DNA of 64,000 bases from Spirochaetaceae bacterium 4572_59 (GCA_002084805.1 NBMC01000015.1:1-64000), one strand, 5' to 3'. Shown: positions 27,896 to 35,476, counted from the first letter of the stretch. The notes: generated from the letters alone by a model not told the origin. Translations and numbers: made by a program.

Positions 27896-28741
27896 CTAAC
27901 CTTTAATTCCAACCATTGCCATACCGGTAATCAATTTTTGCCGTAGTATCATAAAAAGGATAAATGTCGGTAGAATTGCCAATACAGACATTGCAAAAAG
28001 TTGATTAAAGGGTGTAAAAAATTCTCCCTCAAATGCGACTAATCCAACAGGGAGAGTGCGTAAGCTATCACTTGTAGCCACAATCATAGGCCAGATAAGA
28101 CTGTTCCAGTTTCCCATGAAAGTAAAAATAGCAAGTGCACCTATGGCAGGTTTGCATAAAGGTAATATCAATTTCCAGAAAATTTGAAACTCTCCCAGGC
28201 CATCAATTCTTCCAGCCTCAGAATAGGCGTCAGGAAGGGTTATCATAAATTGTCTCATCCAGAATATTGCAAAAGGGCTGAGGATTACCGGAAGAATAAG
28301 ACCCCAATAGTTGTTCATCATTCCAAGCTTGCGGATTACAATTGCAAGGGGAACAATGGTGGTTTCGATAGGAACCATCATGGTTATTAGAATTAGAATA
28401 AATAGAGAGTCCCTAAACTTATAATCAAATTTTGACAGGCTGTATCCAGCAAGAGAGCTAAAGAAAAGAGTAGCGCCTGTCACTGTTCCAGCAATAAATG
28501 TACTATTAAGGAAATAACGACCAAAATTTTTATTAATAAAAGGTTCAGAGAAATTCTCAAGATGTAGTTTTTCTGGCAACCACTTAATCGGCACGGTGAA
28601 GATATTTTCTACCGATTTAAATGAGGAAGTCAGGATATAAACCATAGGCACAATAAAGATAGCCGCAAGAAGAGACGCTATTATCAATAGAATACCGGTT
28701 TTAATGGCCTTAGCTGTGTTTTTATTTTTTATAATACTCAT
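27896..28741 (-). CDS. ABC transporter permease (MalG/UgpE type)
   Basis: Inner-membrane permease, 281 residues, six membrane segments. The cytoplasmic EAA loop is EAGRIDGLGEFQIFWKLILPLCKPA (about 190-215), the site that contacts the ATPase. N-terminal pattern (VYILTSSFKSVENIF) is typical of the MalG-like partner. The start abuts the preceding permease's stop with no gap and has GGAGGAGAGG upstream. The importer lacks its own ATPase gene here, so a shared MsmX/UgpC-like ATPase elsewhere is expected. Confidence 0.92.
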   Translation of the reverse strand: MSIIKNKNTAKAIKTGILLIIASLLAAIFIVPMVYILTSSFKSVENIFTVPIKWLPEKLHLENFSEPFINKNFGRYFLNSTFIAGTVTGATLFFSSLAGYSLSKFDYKFRDSLFILILITMMVPIETTIVPLAIVIRKLGMMNNYWGLILPVILSPFAIFWMRQFMITLPDAYSEAGRIDGLGEFQIFWKLILPLCKPAIGALAIFTFMGNWNSLIWPMIVATSDSLRTLPVGLVAFEGEFFTPFNQLFAMSVLAILPTFILFMILRQKLITGMAMVGIKG

Positions 28742-29629
28742 TTAAACCTCTCCTCCTTTACTCATCATTTTCTTTTGAATAAGAGTAATCGTCAGTATGA
28801 TAGCAAGAAGAACTACAGACATTGCTGATCCGATTCCCATTTTCAAGTGAACAAATCCATATTCATAAATCATTAGACCGATAACTCTCGTTGCGTTTCC
28901 GGGACCACCTCCTGTCATGATAAGAAAAGGTGGAAATCCTCTTATAGAGTTGATTGTACCGACAACCAGAATAAAAAAGATTGTAGGCTTCAGAAAAGGA
29001 AGAATAATATGGAAAAATCTTCGCACATTTCCTGCACCGTCTATTTCTGCAGCTTCCAGAACATCACGAGGAATAGTCTGAAGCCCGGCCAGAATAATCA
29101 GTGAATAATATCCTGCGGCTGACCATACAGTTGTTATGGTTATTCCCAATAATGCCGTATCTATTGAAGTTAACCAGAAGATCGGTTCAAGACCAAGCAT
29201 ATTTGTAAATTGTTCGATCAGCCCAAAAGGCTGATAAAAGAGTTTCCAGATTATTGATGTTACAGCAAGGGGAAAAACATAGGGCATAAAATAGACTGCC
29301 TGAAAAAACTTCGATCCTATCAAATTCTGATTAATCGCCAAGGCCATAAAAAATGACAAAATCAGGATCCCTGACAATCGTGACACAACATATATTCCCG
29401 TAACTTGTAATGAATTCCAGAATGTTGGCATTGAAAATACTCTGATATAGTTTTTCAAACCAATAAATTGCGGTTTAGAAAGAATCGAATATTTTGTCAG
29501 ACTGATGACAATTGCGGTACCAATCGGGATGATTAAGAAAATTAGTAGATATAATATTGCCGGCAGAATGAATAACATCCCCATTCTTCTCTGTTTTTGT
29601 ATATAAAGCGGTATAGATGAATTACTCAT
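28742..29629 (-). CDS. ABC transporter permease (MalF/UgpA type)
   Basis: Inner-membrane permease, 295 residues, six segments. EAA loop at EAAEIDGAGNVRRFFHIILPFLKPT (about 205-230). N-terminus has the FILPAILYLLIFLIIPIGTAI signature common to family 1 carbohydrate permeases. Separated from the binding-protein gene by 72 bases containing a strong hairpin. Confidence 0.92.
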   Translation of the reverse strand: MSNSSIPLYIQKQRRMGMLFILPAILYLLIFLIIPIGTAIVISLTKYSILSKPQFIGLKNYIRVFSMPTFWNSLQVTGIYVVSRLSGILILSFFMALAINQNLIGSKFFQAVYFMPYVFPLAVTSIIWKLFYQPFGLIEQFTNMLGLEPIFWLTSIDTALLGITITTVWSAAGYYSLIILAGLQTIPRDVLEAAEIDGAGNVRRFFHIILPFLKPTIFFILVVGTINSIRGFPPFLIMTGGGPGNATRVIGLMIYEYGFVHLKMGIGSAMSVVLLAIILTITLIQKKMMSKGGEV

Positions 29630-29661
29630 TAAAAAATCTCACTTTTTAATAGATTAAGGGC

Positions 29662-29682
29662 GGGAGGGGAAATTCCCCTCCC
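29662..29682. other. Intercistronic stem-loop between binding protein and permease genes
   Basis: Near-perfect hairpin GGGAGGGG (29662-29669), loop AAATT, CCCCTCCC (29675-29682). On the transcribed (minus) strand no T-run follows. Stable intercistronic hairpins directly after solute-binding-protein genes commonly protect that segment of mRNA and raise binding protein over permease (established for malE-malF). Confidence 0.7.
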
Positions 29683-29701
29683 TTTTGAAATGAAATGATT
29701 A

Positions 29702-31006
29702 TTATTCAGAAATCGCCATATCAATCTCTTTTTTAACACTATCCAGTGTTGATTTGATATCAGCACCAGTCAGCAGGATCTCCTGCATTGCTCTTTTTAA
29801 AGGTTCTGAAACTTCACTGTATTTTTCAAAATTGGCAAGAGGTTGAGAGTATTGAATCATATCTTCCCAAAAATCTGCCTGAGGAATTGTTTTTGCACCT
29901 TCCGTTTCAGACCAACCAGCTCTTGGAATTGTGTCTCCGGTTTCAATTAAATTTCTGGAAGCCATAGACGTGATATAATCTGCCAGTTTCCAGGACAAAT
30001 CTTTGTGTTTACTTGTAGATGAGACGACCCATGCCCAGCTTGTTGTAGAAATTGCGGGATCTTTACCGGGAAAATGTGGGTAGGGAATTGCCATGAAATC
30101 ACCTTCATCAGTAACATCTTCAAAATTCTTATACCATCTCGATGGTCCCCACTGTCCTCCCACTGTTATGGAAAATTTACCGGTAGGAAAACCCTCATTA
30201 TAGTAATCGAGACTGGCGGCGATATTTTTATCAGCCACATTCAGACTGAATCTTTTTGCAATTTCTTCCATTGCTTTTATACCAGCATCACTATTAATGA
30301 CACATTCTGTCTGGTCTTCATTCAGGACAGAACCTCCCAACTCTCTCAAAATTGGTTCGAGTTCAAGCATATACCATGCGGCAGAATGCTCGAATGGAAA
30401 TGAGAGTGCCTGTCTTGTGATTCTATCGCCGTCTTTCTGAACAAGTTTTTCAGCAACTGCATAGACATCATCCCATGTTTTCGGATAATCCTTTTCAGGA
30501 TCCAGACCGGCTTCACGGAAGTGTTTTGCATTAATTATATAGGCATAGATATTGAACTGAAAAGGAAGACCATAGTAGGTATCTTCTATTTTGTAAGAAT
30601 CAAGAGCACCTGGAGCCCATGCAGCTTCAAGGTCGCTGAATGAAGACATACCCATTGCCGTTAAAGCAGACTTATCCAGAGGGGACATGGCTCCATTATT
30701 AGCATAAGTATACAAATTTCTGTATGACAAACCATATATATCCGGTGCTTGTCCCGAAGCAATTGCTGTCGGAATTTTTTTGATATACTCGGTATGTGGA
30801 ATTGATTCGATATCAATTGTTACACCAGGATTGGCTGCTTCAAATTCTTTTGCATATTCGGTAAATAGTGTTCCCTGTGCTCCGTCCAGAGCCATGTGAT
30901 GCCACCATTTAAGAACAACGGAATCATCACTGCTTTCTGCTTGTCCACCTGCTGTAAGACCAGACAAAAAGACACTTAGCATCATTAATAATAATAACTT
31001 TTTCAT
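29702..31006 (-). CDS. ABC transporter extracellular solute-binding protein (family 1)
   Basis: A 434-residue exported protein with a signal peptide (1-22) that captures a sugar or glycerophosphodiester-like compound. The core pattern VVLKWWHHMALDGAQG...YAKEFEAANPGVTIDIESIPHTEYIKKIPTAIASGQAPDIYGL is typical of the UgpB/MalE-type family. Start is the ATG at 31006 with AGGAGAGG upstream; an in-frame extension to 31024 runs into the operator. No lipobox cysteine is visible, so it is either periplasmic or anchored otherwise. First gene of the LacI-controlled operon. The substrate is not readable. Confidence 0.9.
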   Translation of the reverse strand: MKKLLLLMMLSVFLSGLTAGGQAESSDDSVVLKWWHHMALDGAQGTLFTEYAKEFEAANPGVTIDIESIPHTEYIKKIPTAIASGQAPDIYGLSYRNLYTYANNGAMSPLDKSALTAMGMSSFSDLEAAWAPGALDSYKIEDTYYGLPFQFNIYAYIINAKHFREAGLDPEKDYPKTWDDVYAVAEKLVQKDGDRITRQALSFPFEHSAAWYMLELEPILRELGGSVLNEDQTECVINSDAGIKAMEEIAKRFSLNVADKNIAASLDYYNEGFPTGKFSITVGGQWGPSRWYKNFEDVTDEGDFMAIPYPHFPGKDPAISTTSWAWVVSSTSKHKDLSWKLADYITSMASRNLIETGDTIPRAGWSETEGAKTIPQADFWEDMIQYSQPLANFEKYSEVSEPLKRAMQEILLTGADIKSTLDSVKKEIDMAISE

Positions 31007-31019
31007 AACCTCTCCTATT

Positions 31020-31033
31020 TTCAAACGTTTGAA
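31020..31033. promoter_or_regulatory. LacI-family operator O1
   Basis: Perfect 14-bp palindrome TTCAAACGTTTGAA with the central CG typical of LacI-family sites. It lies just downstream of the expected transcript start and upstream of the binding-protein SD. Identical to O2, centre-to-centre 65 bp. Confidence 0.9.
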
Positions 31034-31046
31034 TTCTCGTTATTTT

Positions 31047-31076
31047 ATCATAACCCCAGTATCTTTCTATTGTCAA
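31047..31076 (-). promoter_or_regulatory. Promoter of the ABC operon
   Basis: Minus strand TTGACA (31076-31071), 18-base spacer, TATGAT (31052-31047). O1 sits 13 bases downstream of the -10, so a bound repressor would block the start region. Confidence 0.75.
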
Positions 31077-31084
31077 CATTTTTT

Positions 31085-31098
31085 TTCAAACGTTTGAA
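31085..31098. promoter_or_regulatory. LacI-family operator O2
   Basis: Second copy of TTCAAACGTTTGAA. It touches the -35 of the lacI promoter (31099) and lies just upstream of the operon's -35, so one bound dimer could control both directions and repress its own gene. Confidence 0.9.
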
Positions 31099-31127
31099 TT
31101 GACCTTAGACCATTTAAATATTACAAT
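31099..31127 (+). promoter_or_regulatory. Promoter of the LacI-family regulator
   Basis: TTGACC (31099-31104), 17-base spacer, TACAAT (31122-31127), 35 bases before the start codon. Abuts operator O2. Confidence 0.75.
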
Positions 31128-31162
31128 AAGTTAAGTATTAAAGTAAAAGGAGAATTTTTTTT

Positions 31163-32164
31163 ATGCCGACAATTAAAGACATTGCTGAAAAACTGAATAT
31201 CTCCTATTCCACTGTCAGTCTGGCGTTAAGGGATTCTCCAAAAGTCAAAAAAAAAACACTAAAACTGGTGAAACAGACTGCAGATGAAATCGGTTATAGA
31301 CCCAATTGTATAGCTCGTTCTCTCGTCTTACAGAAAAGCATCCTTGTTGCCATGATTACTCCAGATATTTCCAGCCCTTTTTATGCCAGGATAGTAGAAG
31401 GTGCAGAAGCGGCCTGTCGAAAGAAGGGGTATAATATGCTTATCTGCAATACAAACTGGGACCCGAAATGGGAAGAAAAACACCTTAATTTGATACTTGA
31501 ACGAAGAATTGACGGAGCTGTAATAGCACCCTGTAAGATAAAGAATGACTATCTGGATAAAATCCTGTCAGCAAAGCTTCCGATTGCTTTTGTTTCCAGT
31601 CAATATCCTCATAAAGATAAAGATAATTTGATTTTTAGAGGTGCGGATAATATTGAGGGTGGTTATCTGGCGACCTGTTTTATTTTGAAGAAAAAGCAAA
31701 AAGCCATCGCTTTTATTGGTGGTTCGATAAATAGTGTGTCATTAGTTCACCGGATGGAAGGGTATTATATGGGAATAGATGAGGCCGATTTTCCCCGGGA
31801 GAATGTGTATACCTACACCGGTGATTTTTCACAGAACTCAGGATATGAGAATTCATTGAAAGCCTTACACGAACATCCTGAAATTACCTGCCTTATCTGC
31901 CTGAACGATCTGATTGCCATGGGAGCACTGAAAGCTTCCAGGGAAACAGGCCGAAAGGTTCCTGAAGATATTGGTATTATTGGCTATGATGATACATACC
32001 TTGCATCACTTGATGCCGTACAGCTGACTTCAGTTTATCAGCCCAAATACCAGATGGGTTACGAAGCAATGAACAAACTACTTGATAGACTGGAGTCGGA
32101 TGAAGAAAATGAGCCTCTTTCTAAATTGCTTCACTGTAAATTGAGTATTCGTAACAGTGTATGA
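31163..32164 (+). CDS. LacI-family transcriptional regulator
   Basis: Repressor of 333 residues controlling the divergent ABC/PfkB/GDPD operon. N-terminal helix-turn-helix IKDIAEKLNISYSTVSLALRDSPKVKKKTLKLV (residues 3-35) with the hinge-helix RPNCIARSLVLQKS after it. The remaining sequence is a periplasmic-binding-protein-like effector domain (SILVAMITPDISSPFYARIVEGAE...; DIGIIGYDDTYLASL). SD AAGGAG upstream. Two identical operators and both promoters sit in the 156-bp divergent gap. Confidence 0.93.
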   Translation: MPTIKDIAEKLNISYSTVSLALRDSPKVKKKTLKLVKQTADEIGYRPNCIARSLVLQKSILVAMITPDISSPFYARIVEGAEAACRKKGYNMLICNTNWDPKWEEKHLNLILERRIDGAVIAPCKIKNDYLDKILSAKLPIAFVSSQYPHKDKDNLIFRGADNIEGGYLATCFILKKKQKAIAFIGGSINSVSLVHRMEGYYMGIDEADFPRENVYTYTGDFSQNSGYENSLKALHEHPEITCLICLNDLIAMGALKASRETGRKVPEDIGIIGYDDTYLASLDAVQLTSVYQPKYQMGYEAMNKLLDRLESDEENEPLSKLLHCKLSIRNSV

Positions 32165-32254
32165 TACTTAACAAATCTAATTCAAATGTAGACCTGATTA
32201 CCGAAACCGCCGATTCTCTCATCCCCGGGATTGAAGTTAAATATAGGGTTTCTT

Positions 32255-32599
32255 TTATACTCCATCAATCAATAAAAGAAGCTTCTCCTGAACCTGTTCA
32301 AGGATTTCAGATGAAACCTTTTCAATAAATGATACTTTTCTTTGTTTCCAATCAAGATTTTTTACTTGGTCAGATAATACGACACCCTTGATTTTTTGAG
32401 CATGGACGGCAACTTCGAAGGGATATCCCTTTACTTTACTCGTTATGGGACATGCTATCATGAGGCCTGTTTTTCTATTATATTCGAGTGGAGAGAGAAC
32501 TATTGCAGGGCGTTTCCCGGCCTGCTCATGTCCAGCCTGTGGTGTAAAATTCAACCATATCAGATCAGCTTTATCTGGAATGTACTTGTGGGCTACCAA
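32255..32599 (-). CDS. mazF: MazF/PemK-family toxin
   Basis: Predicted sequence-specific mRNA endonuclease, 114 residues. Conserved PemK blocks are visible: GDLIW-like DLIWLNFTPQAGHEQAGKRPAIVLSP (the RPAvVLS strand with its key Arg), GLMIACPITSKVKGYPFEV and GVVLSDQVKNLDWKQRKVSFIEKV. Start is TTG at 32599 with GGGAG upstream; it overlaps mazE by seven bases, as expected for a coupled antitoxin-toxin pair. Confidence 0.88.
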   Translation of the reverse strand: MVAHKYIPDKADLIWLNFTPQAGHEQAGKRPAIVLSPLEYNRKTGLMIACPITSKVKGYPFEVAVHAQKIKGVVLSDQVKNLDWKQRKVSFIEKVSSEILEQVQEKLLLLIDGV

Positions 32600-32829
32600 A
32601 TTTCATCTCCCTCGGCAACACCCCAATCTGTTTCAGAATGAAGATTGTCATCTGATATTTGACTCAGAAGAGACTCTAATTCAACTTTCTTTGACGGCTG
32701 AATTATTATACGGTTATTTTCTTCATCAATTTCAACAACAGAGCCATTCTTAAGGGATAAATCTTTAAGAATCGGCATAGGGATCCTGATTCCGAGGCTA
32801 TTACCCCACTTCTGTATTTTTGCTTCCAT
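32593..32829 (-). CDS. mazE: MazE-family antitoxin (AbrB/SpoVT fold)
   Basis: Antitoxin of 78 residues. N-terminal swapped-hairpin domain (MEAKIQKWGNSLGIRIPMPILKDLSLKNGSVVEIDEENNRIIIQPSKK) matches MazE, with the GNSLGIRIP DNA-binding loop. The acidic C-terminal tail (ISDDNLHSETDWGVAEGDEIW) is the toxin-neutralising part. Start ATG at 32829 favoured over an in-frame TTG at 32835. Translationally overlaps mazF. Confidence 0.88.
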   Translation of the reverse strand: MEAKIQKWGNSLGIRIPMPILKDLSLKNGSVVEIDEENNRIIIQPSKKVELESLLSQISDDNLHSETDWGVAEGDEIW

Positions 32830-32925
32830 ACTCAAAGTATATACTATGTTTAAACATTAATCAAGAAATTCATGCCCCTCCTCTGTTAATCCCGCACAGC
32901 AATTTCACCGCAAGAAAATCGGGTG

Positions 32926-32939
32926 AACGGGGACGGAGG
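32926..32939. repeat. Isolated copy of GGGGACGGAGG motif
   Basis: GGGGACGGAGG (32929-32939) preceded by GAAC, the same core that flanks the RAYT gene near 4.16 and 5.0 kb. It stands in the gap upstream of the coiled-coil gene, with CCTCCG again about 20 bases further on (32957-32962), so it forms a small inverted pair. Confidence 0.5.
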
Positions 32940-33053
32940 CTCTATTTCCTATATACCTCCGATCTTTTTGTAGTTACATAAACATATTTTGAAACAGTCT
33001 GCTCCTTTCTCTTGTTGATGTCTATAAAGCGATATAAAATCAGAGAGGAGGGT

Positions 33054-33413
33054 ATGGGAGCGGAACCTGTGAACGAAGAACAAATGGTAATTGTCGAGTA
33101 TATCAAAGAGCATTTTGTCGCCTGGTTGAATGAAAGAAATATTCTTCCTTTTCCCCAAAACCCTCCTACAATAGATACCCAACTGCTGGAACGTATGGTT
33201 AGAGTTGAAGAAACATTGAAAAGGCAAAACGATAAATTCGACCATCAGAATGAAAAATTCGACCTGCAGAATGATAAATTTGATATGCTTATTTCCCGGA
33301 TGGATCAGAGGTTTTCAGAAATTGACCGCCGTCTGAACAGGCAGTCTCTTTATCATCTGGCAACATTTTCCGCAATTGTGGGCAGCGCTGTAGCCATTAT
33401 CCTGAAAAATTAG
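33054..33413 (+). CDS. Small coiled-coil protein with C-terminal membrane segment
   Basis: The predicted protein has 119 residues. Start at the ATG at 33054, preceded by GAGGAGGG. An N-terminal helical region precedes a repeated seven-residue unit (QNDKFDH, QNEKFDL, QNDKFDM, about 63-83), then an amphipathic DQRFSEIDRRLNRQ helix and a hydrophobic stretch (about 100-118) likely inserted in the membrane. This looks like a small oligomeric, membrane-tethered coiled coil. Function unknown. It sits inside the toxin-antitoxin region but is not a recognised antitoxin. Confidence 0.6.
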   Translation: MGAEPVNEEQMVIVEYIKEHFVAWLNERNILPFPQNPPTIDTQLLERMVRVEETLKRQNDKFDHQNEKFDLQNDKFDMLISRMDQRFSEIDRRLNRQSLYHLATFSAIVGSAVAIILKN

Positions 33414-33757
33414 TTTTTTCTGGAATAAACGGTCTATGCGGACCCGCTTGCACCGCTGATGTGGAGGGCTATATTGGAGAGCTTAACGGCAGCTTATGCA
33501 AAGTTCCCTCATTAGGGTTTCCATATCCACTCCACCGGGTCTCTTCATTAATGCTATAGCTTTGAAATCACGGACTGTATCCATATACTGAACTTTATTA
33601 CATAACTGTGCCAGGAACTGTCACAATTAGCATTTAATATAAAGAAAAACCTGATAAAAAGGCTTTTATAAGGCTTAAGATAAATACTCAGCGGGAATTA
33701 CTGCTAAATTAAATCGGGAATCTACAACCAGTTCCTTGCAGACCGTGCAAACTGCAT
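33414..33757. other. Non-coding gap
   Basis: No gene supported. A 33-codon minus-strand reading (about 33583-33483: MDTVRDFKAIALMKRPG...LCISC) looks mildly protein-like but has no SD and could be the tail of a lost gene. Confidence 0.4.
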
Positions 33758-34021
33758 CTATTGATAATGATATCGACAAGAAATGATAGTAATTTGATTT
33801 TCATCAACGGCATAAACAATTCTATTTGTATCATCAATTCTTCTTGATAAAAAACTGGATAAGTTTTCTTTTAACTTTTCTGGTTTTCCTATCCCTTCAA
33901 ATGGGGTGCGCATCATATTTTCAATAAGTAAATTAATTCTCTTCAGCGTCTTCTTATCTTGAGATTGCCAATATATATAGTCTGCCCATGCTGATTTAGT
34001 CCAAGAAATTCTTTCAATCAT
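33758..34021 (-). CDS. yoeB: YoeB-family toxin
   Basis: Ribosome-dependent mRNA interferase of 87 residues. Family pattern: WTKSAWADYIYWQSQDKKTLKRINLLIENMMRTPFEGIGKPEKLKENLSSFLSRRIDDTNRIVYAV, with the catalytic Glu in the PFEGIGKPEKL block, Arg in SRRIDD and the terminal His-Tyr (CRYHYQ). Overlaps the antitoxin by eight bases. Confidence 0.93.
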   Translation of the reverse strand: MIERISWTKSAWADYIYWQSQDKKTLKRINLLIENMMRTPFEGIGKPEKLKENLSSFLSRRIDDTNRIVYAVDENQITIISCRYHYQ

Positions 34022-34268
34022 TGATTATGCCATGTTCTTCTACACTACCGGAGCGATACTCTGCGATTGATTTTTCCAGATGCTTTGCATTGGCTGGAGT
34101 TTTAAGTAAATGAACAGTTTCCATCAACCCATTAAACTGATCAAGTGACATTACAACAGAATCTTCAGCATCTCGACGGGAGATTATTGTAAAATCCGCA
34201 TCTTGGGAAACTTGATCCAGAACACTCTTTAAATGACTTCTTGCTTCTGTAAAATTTACAACTCTCAT
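34014..34268 (-). CDS. yefM: YefM/Phd-family antitoxin
   Basis: Antitoxin of 84 residues. N-terminal Phd/YefM DNA-binding fold (MRVVNFTEARSHLKSVLDQVSQDADFTIISRRDAEDSVVMSLDQFNGLMETVHLL), C-terminal acidic-basic helix that wraps YoeB (AKHLEKSIAEYRSG). Preceded by a strong promoter and an operator of the type described for E. coli YefM. Confidence 0.93.
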   Translation of the reverse strand: MRVVNFTEARSHLKSVLDQVSQDADFTIISRRDAEDSVVMSLDQFNGLMETVHLLKTPANAKHLEKSIAEYRSGSVEEHGIIND

Positions 34269-34286
34269 AAAGAACCTCTGTAGTGT

Positions 34287-34315
34287 ATTATACTACAAAG
34301 CAACTACATGTACAA
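34287..34315 (-). promoter_or_regulatory. yefM-yoeB promoter
   Basis: Minus strand TTGTAC (34315-34310), 17-base spacer, perfect TATAAT (34292-34287). The -35 lies inside the first TGTACA of the operator. Confidence 0.85.
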
Positions 34316-34329
34316 CTATATGTACATGT
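34306..34329. promoter_or_regulatory. YefM-type operator: paired TGTACA motifs
   Basis: Inverted repeat ACATGTACA (34306-34314), 6 bases, TGTACATGT (34321-34329). The two TGTACA cores (34309-34314 and 34321-34326) are centred 12 bp apart, the spacing reported for cooperative YefM-YoeB binding in E. coli. A further imperfect palindrome (TGTAGT...ACTACA, about 34279-34297) lies over the -10. Confidence 0.85.
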
Positions 34330-34395
34330 TCCATCTTTTTTAAAGTTAGCCTTGCGTGGATAGTAATAAAATTTAATTAAAACTAGGAATTGCAC

Positions 34396-34472
34396 ATAAC
34401 GTACTAGGTTTTACGAAGTTGCGTCAGCAATTTGGGTGCAGGCCGAATGGCCGGAACCGTAAAACCGCTATG
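34396..34472. repeat. Palindromic element, attC-like layout (uncertain)
   Basis: GGTTTTACG (34407-34415) pairs exactly with CGTAAAACC (34458-34466), enclosing a GGCC-GAAT-GGCC hairpin (34441-34452). The left edge reads GCACATAACGTACTA, recalling the TAACG-type boundary of cassette recombination sites, but no clear complementary right boundary is visible. The gap between the operator and the small ORF near 34.8 kb otherwise has no gene. Confidence 0.35.
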
Positions 34473-34693
34473 GCGACGATTGAGGAACAACAAACGGTAT
34501 CGGTGGAGCATGTCAGAATCGCTTCTACAGAGCTGATATTATAGATTCTGCTCCCGTCATCATGCGGTATGAACTGTTACTTTATTTTGACTTGATAAAT
34601 TGTAGAACTGACGGAACCTCTAGTAGCTTCTGGGTGAAAACGGGGGAAGGTCACTGGACCATCAAAGCTTCAAATAGCCCGGCAGCAGGATGT

Positions 34694-34834
34694 CTACTTT
34701 TTCAAAGATTTCAGGTAATCCCTGAAGTTTGTAAATGGAAGTTTACTTCCTTTACTCAATACTGTAGAAATAAAACAATCGCACTCTGTTTCAGTTAAAA
34801 TCTTTTTATTATAAGCACCAAGGAGGATGTCCAT
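34694..34834 (-). CDS. Short ORF, possible remnant next to the ImmA gene
   Basis: This reading has 46 codons (MDILLGAYNKKILTETECDC...FRDYLKSLKK) and protein-like composition, placed just after the decayed ImmA gene on the same strand, where ImmA partner genes often sit. No SD visible. More likely the C-terminal end of a lost partner gene than a functional gene; family not recognised. Confidence 0.3.
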   Translation of the reverse strand: MDILLGAYNKKILTETECDCFISTVLSKGSKLPFTNFRDYLKSLKK

Positions 34835-34870
34835 TGTCGTTTTATATGTAATTTAATGTCCTTATCAGAA

Positions 34871-35402
34871 TCAGAGGTTGGCATATATATCGGAATCCTC
34901 TACACCTATGTCACGGAGAAAGTTAAGAAAACTCGATTCTGATATATATTCATCATCGTATAATTTTTTCACTAAGATTCTATAATCTCCAATGATTTTC
35001 CCAGAGTTCCCTCTTTTAGCTGCTCAGATTTAGTCTGATCAATTAACTTCAGATCCCGTAAACGATGTAATAGAGCACTTCTAGAACATTTATAGCTACT
35101 CTCAACCCTATTCTTCTTTCCGTCTCCCCGGTCACATACGATGTGTTTAAATGTATGATCATAAAAAAGATGATATAGCTCATGCGCTATTGTGAAGTTT
35201 TGTCTCCCGACCGTGTGGTTTGAGTTAACAATTATAAATTTTGTTTCATCATCAATAGAACCTGCCATTCCTGAGAAAGACTCACTTAACGGTTTAAATA
35301 TAGTTAGGATCTTCAACTTTAATAGTAACGCTTGAAGACCTACAGGTTCCTTTTGACTTAGACCATACTTAGAACGAAAATCTGAAACATATTTTTTTAG
35401 CA
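34871..35402 (-). pseudogene. ImmA/IrrE-type metallopeptidase, multiply broken
   Basis: The zinc-peptidase core is readable: VSDFRSKYGLSQKEPVG...FSGMAGSIDDETKFIIVNSNHTVGRQNFTIAHELYHLFYDH with the HELYH active site. Three lesions are visible. The N-terminus runs upstream through 35316 into the tRNA-like repeat at about 35402 without a start codon. The usual 'ANxFAxxLLMP' block after the HExxH is missing, so RVE is joined directly to SSYKCSRSALLHRLRDLKLID. Near 34,985 the frame shifts: GDYRILVKKLYDDEYISESSFLNFLRDIGVEDSD continues in another frame to a TGA at 34871-34873, matching the normal ImmA tail. Such peptidases normally cleave phage/ICE-type repressors or antitoxins. Confidence 0.7.
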
Positions 35403-35404
35403 GG

Positions 35405-35429
35405 CTCCGGGGTTCAAGTCCCTCTTTCT
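35405..35429 (+). repeat. tRNA T-arm-like fragment, copy 1 of a direct repeat
   Basis: 25-base sequence beginning CTCCGGGGTTCAAGTCCC and ending TCTTTCT, with a TTCAAGT T-loop. It differs from copy 2 (35569-35593) by one base (G to A). No upstream tRNA half is present: the sequence before it is the ImmA remnant. It therefore resembles the 3' tRNA remnant left by site-specific insertion. Confidence 0.65.
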
Positions 35430-35476
35430 GTGCCAGATATCCGGACTGTTTAGCTCATATCCCAACGGGGACTTGA

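Noticed and set aside
34562-34798. Plus-strand open frame in the toxin-antitoxin region (78 codons)
   Set aside because: No SD and no family; a more protein-like reading lies on the other strand.
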